A stretch of 64,000 bases of DNA from Amycolatopsis pithecellobii (GCF_009707865.1 NZ_WMBA01000002.1:186001-250000), one strand, 5' to 3'. Shown: positions 34,843 through 44,075, counted from the stretch's first letter. Numbers and translations are program-made. The notes: a model not told the origin generated them from the letters alone.

Positions 34843-36177
34843 ATGACGAAGCAGGTTCATCTGGCCGCGCACTTTCCCGGCGTCAACAACACCACGGTGT
34901 GGAGCGACCCGGCAGCAGGCAGCCACATCGAGTTCAGCTCGTTCGTGCACCTCGCGCAGACCGCGGAGCGGGCCAAGTTCGACTTCTTCTTCCTCGCCGA
35001 GGGGTTGCGGCTGCGCGAGCAGGGCGGCGAGATCTACGACCTCGACGTGGTCGGCCGGCCCGACACGTTCACCGTGCTCGCCGCGCTGGCGGCGGTGACC
35101 GAGCGGCTGGGCCTGACCGGCACGATCAACTCGACGTTCAACGAGCCGTATGAGGTCGCGCGTCAGTTCGCGAGCCTCGACCACCTTTCCGCCGGGCGCG
35201 CGGGCTGGAACGTTGTCACGTCATGGGATGCCTTCACCGGGGAGAACTTCCGTCGCGGCGGATATCTGCCGCAGGACCAGCGATATGTGCGCGCGAAGCT
35301 TTTCCTGGAGACGGCCACAGAGCTGTTCGACTCCTGGCGTGACGGGGATGTGTTGGCGGACAAGGCATCCGGGCAGTTCGTCGGCCGCGGCGACGTCGGT
35401 GCGTTCGAGCGGCACGACGCGCAGTTCGACATCTCCGGCCGGTTCACCGTGCCGCGCAGCCCGCAGGGCCGCCCGGTGATCCTGCAGGCGGGCGACTCCG
35501 ACGAGGGCCGTGAGTTCGCCGCCGCTTCGGCGGACGCGATCTTCACCCGGCACGGTACCAAGGAAGCGGGCCAGGAGTTCTACACCGACGTCAAGCGCAG
35601 GCTCGCGAAGTACGGGCGCCGCCATTCGGACCTGGTCGTCATGCCCGCGGCGACGTTCGTTCTCGGCGACACCGACGCCGAAGCACAGGAACTCGCCGAG
35701 ATCGTGCGGCACCAGCAGGTCAGCGGCCAGACCGCGATCAAGTTTCTGGAGCAGGTGTGGAACCGGGATCTGTCGGCATACGACCCGGACGGCCCGCTGC
35801 CCGAGGCGGACCCGGTGGTCGGGGAGAACACGATCGCCCGCGGCCGGGCGAGTGTGCGGATGTACCGGGACCCGCTGGAGACCGCGAAGCAATGGCGTGC
35901 GCTGGCGGCGGAAAAGAATCTGTCGATCCGGGAATTGATGATTCAGGTTCAGGCGCGCCAGTCATTCATCGGCTCACCCACGACGGTCGCCGAATCGATC
36001 AACGATCTCGTGCAGTCGGACGCATGCGACGGATTCATTCTGGTTCCCCATGTCACGCCGGGCGGGCTCGACCCGTTCGCCGAAAAAGTGGTGCCGCTGT
36101 TGCAGGAACGCGGTGTTTTCCGCACGGATTACACCGGTGCCACCCTGCGCGACCACCTGGGCATCACCCGCCCTTGA
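34843..36177 (+). CDS. NtaA/SnaA/DszA-type FMN-dependent monooxygenase
   Basis: A 444-residue member of the long LLM subfamily: HLAAHFPGVNNTTVWSDPAAGSHIEFSSFVHLAQTAERAKFDFFFLAEGL, TERLGLTGTINSTFNEPYEVARQFASLDHLSAGRAGWNVVTSW, and FRRGGYLPQDQRYVRAKLFLETATELFDSW. The family includes nitrilotriacetate monooxygenase and dibenzothiophene-sulfone monooxygenase, which need a separate NADH:FMN reductase; none is adjacent here. AGGAGG precedes ATG 34843. Confidence 0.88.
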   Translation: MTKQVHLAAHFPGVNNTTVWSDPAAGSHIEFSSFVHLAQTAERAKFDFFFLAEGLRLREQGGEIYDLDVVGRPDTFTVLAALAAVTERLGLTGTINSTFNEPYEVARQFASLDHLSAGRAGWNVVTSWDAFTGENFRRGGYLPQDQRYVRAKLFLETATELFDSWRDGDVLADKASGQFVGRGDVGAFERHDAQFDISGRFTVPRSPQGRPVILQAGDSDEGREFAAASADAIFTRHGTKEAGQEFYTDVKRRLAKYGRRHSDLVVMPAATFVLGDTDAEAQELAEIVRHQQVSGQTAIKFLEQVWNRDLSAYDPDGPLPEADPVVGENTIARGRASVRMYRDPLETAKQWRALAAEKNLSIRELMIQVQARQSFIGSPTTVAESINDLVQSDACDGFILVPHVTPGGLDPFAEKVVPLLQERGVFRTDYTGATLRDHLGITRP

Positions 36178-36188
36178 CGGGCGAAAAA

Positions 36189-36230
36189 ACGGGTGCGGAC
36201 GGCGCGTCGAATCGCGCCGTCCGCACCCGT
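36189..36230. terminator. Rho-independent terminator (for the minus-strand Lsr2-like gene)
   Basis: A perfect 18-bp stem (36189-36206 with 36213-36230) around a 6-base loop. On the minus strand the stem is followed by a run of T residues (AAAAAA at 36184-36189 on +), so it terminates the Lsr2-like gene and also separates it from the convergent monooxygenase. Confidence 0.85.
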
Positions 36231-36244
36231 TCGTCAGCGGTGTA

Positions 36245-36886
36245 TCAGTCGGCGTTCGAGAACAGGACCGGCGGGGCCTTGCGGGTGCTCCGGCGCGGTG
36301 CCTTCTCGGTGGTGGTCGCCTTCTTCGCCGCGGCGGGCTTTTTCGCGGTGGTCTTCGCGCCGGACGACTTCGCGGCGGGCGTCGATTTCGAAGCCGGCTT
36401 CGTCGTGCGCGATTTCGCGGTGCTCGTCTTGGCGGGTGTTTTCGCGGTGGTGGCCGCCGATTTCGCGGGGGCCGCCTTTTTTGTTGTCGTGGTTTTCTTC
36501 GCCGTCGACTTCGCCGCGGTCGACTTCGCCGCGGTCGTCTTCGCCGGAGCCGCCTTCGTGGTGGCGGACTTCGCCGCGGTCGTCGTCTTCGTGCTTGCCT
36601 GCTTGCGGCTCGCCGGTGCTTCTGCGGTTTTCTTTGCCGCCGTACGGGAATTCGCCGCCTTCTTGCGCCCGCGAGTCGGCGGGGCCAGTCGGCGCGGCTG
36701 GCGCTTGCGGCCACCGGTGCGGCGGCCGTGCTGAACATACGGCGCCAGAAGCGCCCGGAGGCTATCCGCGTTGTCGTCGGAGAGATCGATGTCGTAGTCG
36801 ACACCGTCCAGGCCGAACCGGACCTGCTCCTGGGCCGGCTCGCCGTTCAGGTCGTCCAGTAACTGCACCGCGGTGTTCTTGGCCAC
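36245..36886 (-). CDS. Lsr2-type nucleoid protein with a histone H1-like Lys/Ala tail
   Basis: A 213-residue protein from GTG 36886 (GGGAGG upstream). Residues 1-60 match the Lsr2 dimerisation domain: MAKNTAVQLLDDLNGEPAQE, VRFGLDGVDYDIDLSDDNADSLRALLAPYVQHGRRTGGRKR. The usual Lsr2 C-terminal DNA-binding domain (the IR-WA-x-G ... RGRIP block) is absent. Instead about 140 residues of Lys, Ala, Thr and Pro repeats follow, like mycobacterial HupB or eukaryotic H1, ending KAPPVLFSNAD. A RGRKK and KR motif occur at the junction. It should still bridge DNA by dimerisation but bind it non-specifically through the tail. Terminated by the strong hairpin just downstream. Confidence 0.85.
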   Translation of the reverse strand: MAKNTAVQLLDDLNGEPAQEQVRFGLDGVDYDIDLSDDNADSLRALLAPYVQHGRRTGGRKRQPRRLAPPTRGRKKAANSRTAAKKTAEAPASRKQASTKTTTAAKSATTKAAPAKTTAAKSTAAKSTAKKTTTTKKAAPAKSAATTAKTPAKTSTAKSRTTKPASKSTPAAKSSGAKTTAKKPAAAKKATTTEKAPRRSTRKAPPVLFSNAD

Positions 36887-36969
36887 CGAAACCTCCCGTG
36901 CTCGAATTGCTTCGGTGAGAATACCTCCCCCCGCTTGCGTGCCGCGCTTGCCTGGTGTGCGCTGAGCAG

Positions 36970-38364
36970 ATGACCGAGGAGACTTTCGACGTGGTGGTGA
37001 TCGGCGGCGGTCCCGTGGGGGAGAACGCCGCCGAGCGAGCCGCGCGTGGCGGGCTGAAAACGGTGCTGGTGGACCATGAACGGTTCGGCGGCGAATGCTC
37101 GTACTGGGCCTGCATCCCGAGCAAAGCCTTGTTGCGCCCGGGAAACGCGCTCGCCGCCGCGCGGCGCCTGCCCGGTGTCCCCGTGCACGGCGCGCTCGAT
37201 GCGAGCAAGGTTTTCCAGCGGCGGGACGAGTTCACTGCGAAAGGGGACGACTCGGGTCAGGTCGAGTGGGCACACGGCGCGAACATCGAGACCCGCCGCG
37301 GGCACGCCAGGATCACCGGCGAACGAGAGGTCACAGTGGACGGTGACCACGTGCTGCGTGCGGTGCACGCCGTGGTCGTGTGCACCGGCAGTTCGCCGAA
37401 ACTGCCGGACATCCCCGGTCTCGACCAGATCCCCGTGTGGGGTTCACGTGATGCCACGTCGGCGAGTGAGGTACCCGGCCGGCTCGGGATCCTCGGTGGC
37501 GGGGTCGTCGGGGTCGAGATGGCGCAGGCGTGGGCGCGGCTCGGGGCACAGGTGGATCTCGTCATCACCGGCCCGCGCCCGCTGCCGAGGTACCCGGATT
37601 TCGCGGGCGATCTCGTTGTCGAGGGCCTGACCGAGGACGGCGTGCGGGTGCACGCGAACTCGGGGCTCGTCGCGGCCTCCGAAGTGGACGGAGCGGCCCG
37701 GCTCGAACTCACCGGCGGGCAGACCCTCATCGTGGACAAGCTGCTCGTCGCGACGGGCCGCCGTCCGGCCACCGACGAGCTGGGGTTGGAGGCGGTCGGG
37801 CTCAAGCCGGGCTCGACGCTGACCACCCGCGACTCCGGGTTGGTGTCTGATGTGGACGGTGGTTGGCTGTATGCGGCCGGTGACGTGACCGGGCGGGCGC
37901 CGCTGACCCACCAGGGTAAGTACGCGGCGCGGATCGCGGGCGACGTGATCGTCGCGAGTGCGGCGGGCGAGCCGGTCGGTGAAGCGGCGTGGAGCCGGTA
38001 CGCGAGCACCGCCGACCACCATGCCGTACCGCAGGTCGTGTTCACCGACCCCGAGGTGGCCTCCGTCGGCGTGGCGTCACCTCAGGACGGGAAACCGCAC
38101 CGTGCGGTCGATATCGACATCGCGGTCGCCGGTTCGTCGCTGCACGCGGACGGCTATCACGGCAAGGCGCGGATGGTGGTGGACACCGAACGCGACGTGC
38201 TCGTCGGCGTCACGTTCGTCGGACAGGACGTGGCGGATCTGCTGCACGCGGCGACGATCGCCATCGTCGGTGAGGTGCCGTTGCATCGCCTCTGGCATGC
38301 CGTGCCCGCGTTCCCGACGATCAGTGAAGTCTGGCTGCGGCTGCTGGAAACCTACGGGCTCTAG
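36970..38364 (+). CDS. Disulfide-type flavoprotein oxidoreductase (mycothione/mercuric reductase family)
   Basis: A 464-residue pyridine nucleotide-disulfide oxidoreductase. FAD loop VVVIGGGPVGENAA, redox motif GGECSYWACIPSKALL (Cys-x4-Cys), NAD loop LGILGGGVVGVEMAQAWARLG, second FAD motif YAAGDVTG, and the C-terminal His-Glu-like end (HAVPAFPTISE). Sequence around the disulfide differs from the common GGTCLNVGC, so the substrate disulfide is uncertain; mycothione, lipoamide or NAD(P) transhydrogenase-like activity are possible. ATG 36970 (MTEETFDVVVIGG). Stop shares CTAG with the convergent gene. Confidence 0.86.
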   Translation: MTEETFDVVVIGGGPVGENAAERAARGGLKTVLVDHERFGGECSYWACIPSKALLRPGNALAAARRLPGVPVHGALDASKVFQRRDEFTAKGDDSGQVEWAHGANIETRRGHARITGEREVTVDGDHVLRAVHAVVVCTGSSPKLPDIPGLDQIPVWGSRDATSASEVPGRLGILGGGVVGVEMAQAWARLGAQVDLVITGPRPLPRYPDFAGDLVVEGLTEDGVRVHANSGLVAASEVDGAARLELTGGQTLIVDKLLVATGRRPATDELGLEAVGLKPGSTLTTRDSGLVSDVDGGWLYAAGDVTGRAPLTHQGKYAARIAGDVIVASAAGEPVGEAAWSRYASTADHHAVPQVVFTDPEVASVGVASPQDGKPHRAVDIDIAVAGSSLHADGYHGKARMVVDTERDVLVGVTFVGQDVADLLHAATIAIVGEVPLHRLWHAVPAFPTISEVWLRLLETYGL

Positions 38365-39716
38365 GAAATCTTCGCCGTCACCCCGGCCCGTGCGGCGCGG
38401 AGCAGGGCCGGGTCTTCGGCGCTCGACGGTTGGTCGAACCATGCCGCCAGCGCCAGCCGCACCTCGGCCCCGTCCGCCGCGCTCAGGTACGCGCCGGTGC
38501 CGTCGAAATGCGGCGTGCGGGACCATTTCCGGGTTTCCCCGGCGAGATCGGTGACGGTTCCGCCGCCCGGGGTGTCGGCGGCCTTCTTGAACGCGGCCGC
38601 CGCCGCGGCGTCGCCGAATGTCACCACCGCCACCGAAACCGCGACCGGTTTCCCGTCCACCGTCGCCTCGAAACTCGCGCGCCGCATACTGACGCATCCC
38701 GTCTTCTGCAAGCTCGCCTGCAGATCGCCGACCGCATGCGCCGCGCATTTGCCATCGCTCGCGGCCGCACGCTGAGTCAGCGAGATGCCATTGGCAACTT
38801 GAACCGGTGGCGCCGCGCTTTCCCCTGTGGTGCCACCGATCGCGAACACGATGGCCGTCACCAGCAATACGGCCAGGAGCCCGATCGCCGCGAACGGCAG
38901 CCAGCGCACCGTCCGGGGTTTCGTCGTGACCGGCACGCGGACCGGGGCCGCCGCCGCGATGCGCGGAACCGGGGTGGTGACCTCGACGGGCGCCGGTGGC
39001 GGCGGGGCCACGACCGGCGGTCTCAGCGGCGGAGGAGGCGGCGGCGGAGACGCAATCTTGTCTGTCTTTTCCGGTGACGGCGGCAGGATTTTCTCGGTCG
39101 TTTCGGGTGCTTCCCCGGCGAAGCCTTCCGCCGCGAGCATTTCGTCCGACAGCGGTTGTGCTTCCGGCGCAAGCGTTTTCAGCAGGGTGCGGGCCTCCTC
39201 GACCGAACAAGCCCGCGATGCGGCGGCGAGCGACACGGTCGCCGCGAGCATGTGCGTCGCGGTCGGATGCAGCACCCGCACCTGCCCGCTGACGTCCGTG
39301 GGCGGCTGGTCGACCTCGTTGACGAACGGGCCCACCGCGAGGATCGTGCCGATCGGCAGCGCGGCAGGCACGTTGGGCCGCAGCTGCCTGGTGATCAGTT
39401 CGGCGAGCGCGAGTTTGGGTGCGGCCGGGTTCATCGCCTTGTCCGGCACGGGCAACGGCCACCCGTCCGCTTTCCACGGTCCGGTGAGCGGCGCCTCGAG
39501 TTTCATCGCCGGGTCAGGCAGATCGACGCCGAGCACGATCAGCACCCCGCGCGGCATCACCACCATCGCGTCGACGCTGCGGACCGAGGGGATCGGCCGC
39601 GCCCCGATCAGCGCGACCCCGCCGACGACGGTCTCGCCCCGGCCGAGTGAGGCCAGCGCGGCGCGGATGTCGTCGGCGACACGAGACGGCTGGTGCCCGA
39701 GGCGGACGAGCCGCAC
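38361..39716 (-). CDS. Membrane protein with NERD-like N-terminal domain and Pro-rich linker
   Basis: A 451-residue protein. GTG 39716 is chosen because AGGGGAGG precedes it. Residues 1-170 contain VGGVALIGARPIPSVRSVDAMVVMPRGVLIVLGVDLPD, which resembles a NERD-type domain though catalytic residues cannot be confirmed. A Pro-rich linker (SPPPPPPPLRPP) and basic stretch follow, then one membrane helix (LPFAAIGLLAVLLVTAIVFAIG) and an extracytoplasmic region of 150 residues. No function is assignable. Convergent with the flavoprotein gene, sharing CTAG at the stops. Confidence 0.7.
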   Translation of the reverse strand: MRLVRLGHQPSRVADDIRAALASLGRGETVVGGVALIGARPIPSVRSVDAMVVMPRGVLIVLGVDLPDPAMKLEAPLTGPWKADGWPLPVPDKAMNPAAPKLALAELITRQLRPNVPAALPIGTILAVGPFVNEVDQPPTDVSGQVRVLHPTATHMLAATVSLAAASRACSVEEARTLLKTLAPEAQPLSDEMLAAEGFAGEAPETTEKILPPSPEKTDKIASPPPPPPPLRPPVVAPPPPAPVEVTTPVPRIAAAAPVRVPVTTKPRTVRWLPFAAIGLLAVLLVTAIVFAIGGTTGESAAPPVQVANGISLTQRAAASDGKCAAHAVGDLQASLQKTGCVSMRRASFEATVDGKPVAVSVAVVTFGDAAAAAAFKKAADTPGGGTVTDLAGETRKWSRTPHFDGTGAYLSAADGAEVRLALAAWFDQPSSAEDPALLRAARAGVTAKIS

Positions 39717-39903
39717 CTGATCCTCCCCTAACGGTCGCTGCTGAGTGCACACGGTAGCGTGCGGTTACTGGCCGATGGGCCGGCAGTGTGAAAATCTCAC
39801 GCCCTTCTGCCCAAGCGTCATCCTTCGTTATCGACATCACTCTTTGGGATGTAACTCGTTAGTAGGTTTCGCCTGCTGACCGTTTCAACCGAGGAGATGC
39901 CGA

Positions 39904-41373
39904 ATGCGCTGGAGCTCCACCTGGTGGAAACGATCGTCCGCGATCGCCGCCGTCCTCGTCCTGCCCATGAGCACGGCGGCCCCGGCGGACGCCGCGGGAT
40001 CGCTTGCCCCGGTTTCCCGCACCCTGAGTACGTTGCTGGGCAAGGGTTCCGCGGCCGGCGAGCTGACGACGCTGGTGCATGCCAAGAACGTCACCACCGC
40101 CGAACGCGCGGTGCGCCAAGCCGGCCTGACGGAGCTCGCCAGATTCACGAAAATCGGTGTGGTCGCCGCGAAGGGCACCGTCGCGCAGGTCCGCGCGGCC
40201 CGCCGGGTCGCGGGAGTGACCTACGTCGAGAACAACGATCGGCTTGCCACGCACGGGAGTTCCGGCACGACGGCCACCCGCAGCGCCGAAGCACAGGCGA
40301 CGTTGACGGGCGCGAACGGCAAGGCACTGGACGGCAGCGGGGTTTCCGTCGCGATCATCGACACCGGTGTGGACCCGACCCACCCGGCTTTCCAGACAGG
40401 CGGCAAGACCCGCGTCGTGCGCAGCCTCAAGAGCTTGTGTACCAGCGGAACCGCCACATCCTGCATCGTCGACGTGCCCACGTCGGTCGACACGGACACC
40501 ACGTCGCTGGGCGGGCACGGCACGCATGTCACCGGAATCGCCGCCGGCAACGCCTACACGCTGCCCGACGGGACGAAGGTCGGCGGCTCCGCCCCAGGCG
40601 CGAAGATCGTCTCGCTCTCGACCGGGCTCGCGATCCTCGTCCTGGGCACCGACGCCGCGCTGAACTGGGTGCTGGAAAACCACAATGCGCCGTGCGGACC
40701 GGGTGTCCCGGCCTCGACCTGCCCGCCGATCAAGGTGATCAACAACTCCTACGGTCCCAGTGGTGGCGGGAGCTTCGACCCGAACTCCGCGACCGTCCAG
40801 TTACAGCGTGCGCTCGCCGCGGAGGGCGTGGTCACGGTGTGGGCCAACGGAAACGACGGCGGCGACGGTTCGGCCGACCTGTCGAACCCGCCGGGCCAGG
40901 ACCCGACACCGGGCATCATTTCCGTGGCCTCCTACAACGACCAGGGCACGGGCACCCGGGACGGCACGGTGTCGGCCTACTCCTCGCGTGGCCTGGCAAG
41001 CAACCCGGCGAGCTGGCCCGACGTGTCGGCGCCGGGCGAGAACATCGTGTCTTCGTGCCGGCCGTATCTGGCCATCTGCGCGCAGGGACTGCAGCCGGAA
41101 AACGGCCCCGGTGCACTGGATCTCGGGACCTATAACGTGATCAGCGGAACGTCGATGGCGGCCCCGCAGATCACCGGGATCGTCGCGCAGTTGTTCCAGG
41201 CCGATCCCGGTGCGACGCCGGGACAGGTCGAGAACGCCATCAAAGCAACCGCGTACAAGTACTCGAACGGCGCGCCGTACCAGGCGGCCGGGTCCTACAC
41301 TTCCAGCTACGACAAGGGAACCGGGCTTGTGGACGCCGTGGCGGCCGCCCGGTCTCTCGGCGCAGCCGGATAA
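39904..41373 (+). CDS. Secreted S8 subtilisin-like serine protease
   Basis: A 489-residue preproprotein: signal peptide (to about residue 30, ending ADA), a propeptide (about 55-115), and a subtilase domain with Asp in VAIIDTGVDPTHP, His in GGHGTHVTGIAAGN, the oxyanion Asn in INNSYGPSGGG, and Ser in ISGTSMAAPQITG. GAGGAG lies upstream of ATG 39904. Likely exported by Sec and autoprocessed. Confidence 0.93.
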   Translation: MRWSSTWWKRSSAIAAVLVLPMSTAAPADAAGSLAPVSRTLSTLLGKGSAAGELTTLVHAKNVTTAERAVRQAGLTELARFTKIGVVAAKGTVAQVRAARRVAGVTYVENNDRLATHGSSGTTATRSAEAQATLTGANGKALDGSGVSVAIIDTGVDPTHPAFQTGGKTRVVRSLKSLCTSGTATSCIVDVPTSVDTDTTSLGGHGTHVTGIAAGNAYTLPDGTKVGGSAPGAKIVSLSTGLAILVLGTDAALNWVLENHNAPCGPGVPASTCPPIKVINNSYGPSGGGSFDPNSATVQLQRALAAEGVVTVWANGNDGGDGSADLSNPPGQDPTPGIISVASYNDQGTGTRDGTVSAYSSRGLASNPASWPDVSAPGENIVSSCRPYLAICAQGLQPENGPGALDLGTYNVISGTSMAAPQITGIVAQLFQADPGATPGQVENAIKATAYKYSNGAPYQAAGSYTSSYDKGTGLVDAVAAARSLGAAG

Positions 41374-41379
41374 CTACGG

Positions 41380-41411
41380 TGAGGGACCTCTTCGGGTGAA
41401 GGGGTCCCTCA
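41380..41411 (+). terminator. Hairpin terminator after the subtilase
   Basis: TGAGGGACCTCTT and AAGGGGTCCCTCA form a 13-bp stem (one G-T) with a 6-base loop, followed by TTTCCTT. This TGAGGGACC hairpin resembles interspersed hairpins seen in Amycolatopsis-like genomes; the family link is from memory, the stem is seen directly. Confidence 0.7.
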
Positions 41412-41563
41412 TTTCCTTGAGATACCTGCGACTCCTGAGGTTCATGTGGCCAAACAGGTGATCGCAGTGCACAATGTGGAAGGCCACGCCACGAGTTACC
41501 AGGCCGTCGAAGCTCGCGAGGTCGTAGGGGAAGACGCCCCTCGTCGAGTAGCGGAGGTCAGCA

Positions 41564-42067
41564 GTGAGCACCCGTGGAAACACCCGTGGTGTGGTGTACG
41601 TCCACTCGTCGCCGTCTGCGGTATGCCCGCACGTCGAGTGGGCTATCTCGGGCACGTTGGGTACCCGAGTGGATCTGAAGTGGACGGCGCAGCCCGCCGC
41701 ACCGGGGCAGCTCCGTGCGGAGTGTGGCTGGAGTGCGCCGGCCGGCACGGCAGGGAAGCTGGTCGCCGGGTTGAAAGCGTGGCCGATGCTGCGCTTCGAG
41801 GTCACCGAGGACCCCAGCCCCGGGGTCGATGGCGAGCGGTACTGCTACGCGCCCGGGCTCGGCCTGTGGCACGGGCGGACGAGCGCCAACGGCGACATCG
41901 TGGTCGGGGAGGACCAGTTGCGTGCCCTGGTGAGTCAGGCCCGCGCGGGCGAGGCGTTCGCGCACCGGCTCGACGAGCTGCTGGCCGCCAACTGGGACGA
42001 AGCCCTCGAACCGTTCCGGCACGCCGGTGACGGCGCCCCCGTCACCTGGCTGCACCGCGTGGGCTGA
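41564..42067 (+). CDS. DUF3145 family protein
   Basis: A 167-residue protein: RGVVYVHSSPSAVCPHVEWAISGTLG, WTAQPAAPGQLRAECGWSAPAGTAGKLVAGLKAWPMLRFEVTEDPSPGVDGERYCYAPGLGLWHG, LLAANWDEALEPFRHAGDGAPVTWLHRVG. These blocks are typical of DUF3145, a conserved actinobacterial protein of unknown function. No signal peptide or membrane segment. Confidence 0.88.
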   Translation: MSTRGNTRGVVYVHSSPSAVCPHVEWAISGTLGTRVDLKWTAQPAAPGQLRAECGWSAPAGTAGKLVAGLKAWPMLRFEVTEDPSPGVDGERYCYAPGLGLWHGRTSANGDIVVGEDQLRALVSQARAGEAFAHRLDELLAANWDEALEPFRHAGDGAPVTWLHRVG

Positions 42068-42152
42068 CGTTCGGGACAGGTGTCCGATGCATTCGTGCAG
42101 CGGACGGCCGGTTGGCGAACGGGAGTTGATCGGGAAGCACTAGGCTGCCGAT

Positions 42153-42749
42153 GTGTCAGCCGTGCCGGCCTCGTCGAGCCCTCACCGCTGGTTGCTGCCC
42201 ACGATCATCGTGGTCGTGTCGCTGATGGTGGGCGGCGGGCTGCTGGCCAGAGAGTTCTACCGGGTGCCCGATCAGCAGCCGGACGCGATCCTCGCCCTGC
42301 CCAGCTCCACGGCGCGCCCGCTCGGGCAGCAGCCCGGCCCGTCGACGGTGGAACTGACCCCCGACGCGGCGGCGCATCCGCAGCACGAGGTGATCCGGCT
42401 GCTGCTGCAGACGTATTTCGACTCGATCAACAACCGCAACTACAACCAGTGGCAGACCACGGTGACCCAGGCGCGGATCCAGACGAAATCGCGCGCGGCC
42501 TGGCTGCAGGATTTCGAGTCCACCAAGGACGGCAGCATCCTCGTCTACCGGATCGACGCAGTGTCCAGCCAGGACCTGCGGGTCCTGCTGGGGTTCACCA
42601 GCGTCCAGGACCCGCGCTCGGCCCCGCAGGAGCTGCCGGGCGCGTCCTGCGTGCAGTGGAAGCTGACGCTGCCGGTGACACTGGAATCCGGCCACTGGAA
42701 GGTCGACACCGTGGCCGGTTACACCACTCCCGAAGCCATCAAATGCTGA
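42153..42749 (+). CDS. Membrane-anchored protein with NTF2-like domain
   Basis: A 198-residue protein from GTG 42153: one N-terminal helix (LLPTIIVVVSLMVGGGLLAREFY), a Pro-rich linker, then a small alpha/beta domain (HEVIRLLLQTYFDSINNRNYNQWQTTVTQARI) that fits an NTF2/SnoaL-like fold. It probably faces outward. Function unknown. Confidence 0.75.
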   Translation: MSAVPASSSPHRWLLPTIIVVVSLMVGGGLLAREFYRVPDQQPDAILALPSSTARPLGQQPGPSTVELTPDAAAHPQHEVIRLLLQTYFDSINNRNYNQWQTTVTQARIQTKSRAAWLQDFESTKDGSILVYRIDAVSSQDLRVLLGFTSVQDPRSAPQELPGASCVQWKLTLPVTLESGHWKVDTVAGYTTPEAIKC

Positions 42750-42781
42750 TCCGGCCGGTCCCCGCGGGGACCGGCCGGATT
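42750..42781. terminator. Bidirectional hairpin between convergent genes
   Basis: A 32-bp perfect palindrome: the left arm ATCCGGCCGGTCCCCG mirrors the right arm. It lies 1 bp after one gene and 8 bp before the end of the convergent fabF, so it can terminate both. No T tract is present, so this is a structure-based call. Confidence 0.6.
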
Positions 42782-42789
42782 CGCGTGTC

Positions 42790-44037
42790 TCAGGCGGCGG
42801 TGAACAGCAGCGCCGTGTTGTGGCCGCCGAAGCCGAACGAGTTGCTCAGGGCCGCGGTGTAGTCGCCCTTGCGTGGCTCACCGGACACGACGTCCAGTTC
42901 GACCTTCGGGTCGAGGTTGTCCAGGTTCAGCGTCGCCGGCACGATGCCGTGGTAGAGCGACAGCAGCGTCGCGATGCCTTCGACCGCGCCCGCGCCGCCG
43001 ACGAGGTGTCCCAGCGCGCCCTTCGGTGCGGTCACCACCGCATGTGAGCCGATCGCCTTGCGGATCGCGTTCGCCTCGCCGATGTCGCCGACCACGGTGG
43101 CGGTCGCGTGTGCGTTGACGTGCTGGACGTCCGCGCTGGTCAGCCCGGCCATCTGGATCGCGTGCGTCATCGCGGCGATCTGCCCGATGCCCTCGGGGTG
43201 GTTACCGGTGATGTGGTAAGCGTCCGAGGTGATCCCGTACCCGGCGAGCCGGCCGTAGATCTTGGCGCCGCGCGCCTTCGCCCGGTCCGCGCGCTCGAGG
43301 ACCACCACGCCCGACCCCTCGCCGAGGACGAACCCGTCGCGCGCGGTGTCGAAGGGCCGCGACGCGTGCGCCGGGTCGCCGTTGTTCGTCGACACCGTCC
43401 TGGCCTGGGCGAACCCGGCGATGGTGATGGGGTGGATGCAGGACTCCGCACCACCGGCGACCACCACGTCGGCCCGGCCGTTCTGGATCATCTGGTAGCC
43501 GTTGGCGATGCCCTCCGCACCGGAGGCACACGCCGACGCCGGCGAGTGCACTCCGGCGCGGGCCTTGAGCTCGATGCTCACCTGCGCGGCGGGACCGTTG
43601 GGCATCAGCATGGGCACGGTCAGCGGCGACACCTTGCGGATGCCGTGCTCTTCCAGCAGATCGTCCTGGGCCAGCAGGGTGAGCGGGCCGCCGATCCCGG
43701 TGCCGATGGACACGCCGAGCCGCTCGGGCTCGACGTCGCTGTGCTCGTCCGTCGGCGCCGTGAAACCGGCGTCCGCCCATGCCTGCCGCGCTGCGATGAT
43801 CGCGATCTGCTCACACCGGTCCAGCCTGCGAGCCTGCACACGCGGGAGTTTCTCCGTGGGCTCCTCGGCGAGTGTCGCACCGATCTTCACCGGCAGGTCG
43901 AACTTCTCGACCCAGTCGGCTTCGATCCGGCGGATACCGCTGCGGCCGGCGAGCAGTCCGTCCCACGTGGACGCGACGTCCCCGCCGAGCGGCGTGGTCG
44001 CACCCAGCCCGGTGATCACGACGTCGATGTTGCTCAT
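42790..44037 (-). CDS. fabF: 3-oxoacyl-ACP synthase II (KAS II)
   Basis: A 415-residue thiolase-fold condensing enzyme: ITGLGATTPLGGDV, active Cys in VHSPASACASGAEGIANGYQMI, His in NAHATATVVGDIGEANAIR and in GALGHLVGGAGAVEG, and GFGGHNTALLF. It extends acyl-ACP with malonyl-ACP in type II fatty acid synthesis. Last gene of the fasR-fabD-fabH-acpP-fabF cluster. Confidence 0.96.
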   Translation of the reverse strand: MSNIDVVITGLGATTPLGGDVASTWDGLLAGRSGIRRIEADWVEKFDLPVKIGATLAEEPTEKLPRVQARRLDRCEQIAIIAARQAWADAGFTAPTDEHSDVEPERLGVSIGTGIGGPLTLLAQDDLLEEHGIRKVSPLTVPMLMPNGPAAQVSIELKARAGVHSPASACASGAEGIANGYQMIQNGRADVVVAGGAESCIHPITIAGFAQARTVSTNNGDPAHASRPFDTARDGFVLGEGSGVVVLERADRAKARGAKIYGRLAGYGITSDAYHITGNHPEGIGQIAAMTHAIQMAGLTSADVQHVNAHATATVVGDIGEANAIRKAIGSHAVVTAPKGALGHLVGGAGAVEGIATLLSLYHGIVPATLNLDNLDPKVELDVVSGEPRKGDYTAALSNSFGFGGHNTALLFTAA

Positions 44038-44075
44038 GTGGAGTCTCCTGAGGAATCGTGTGCAGAGAAGGGGCT

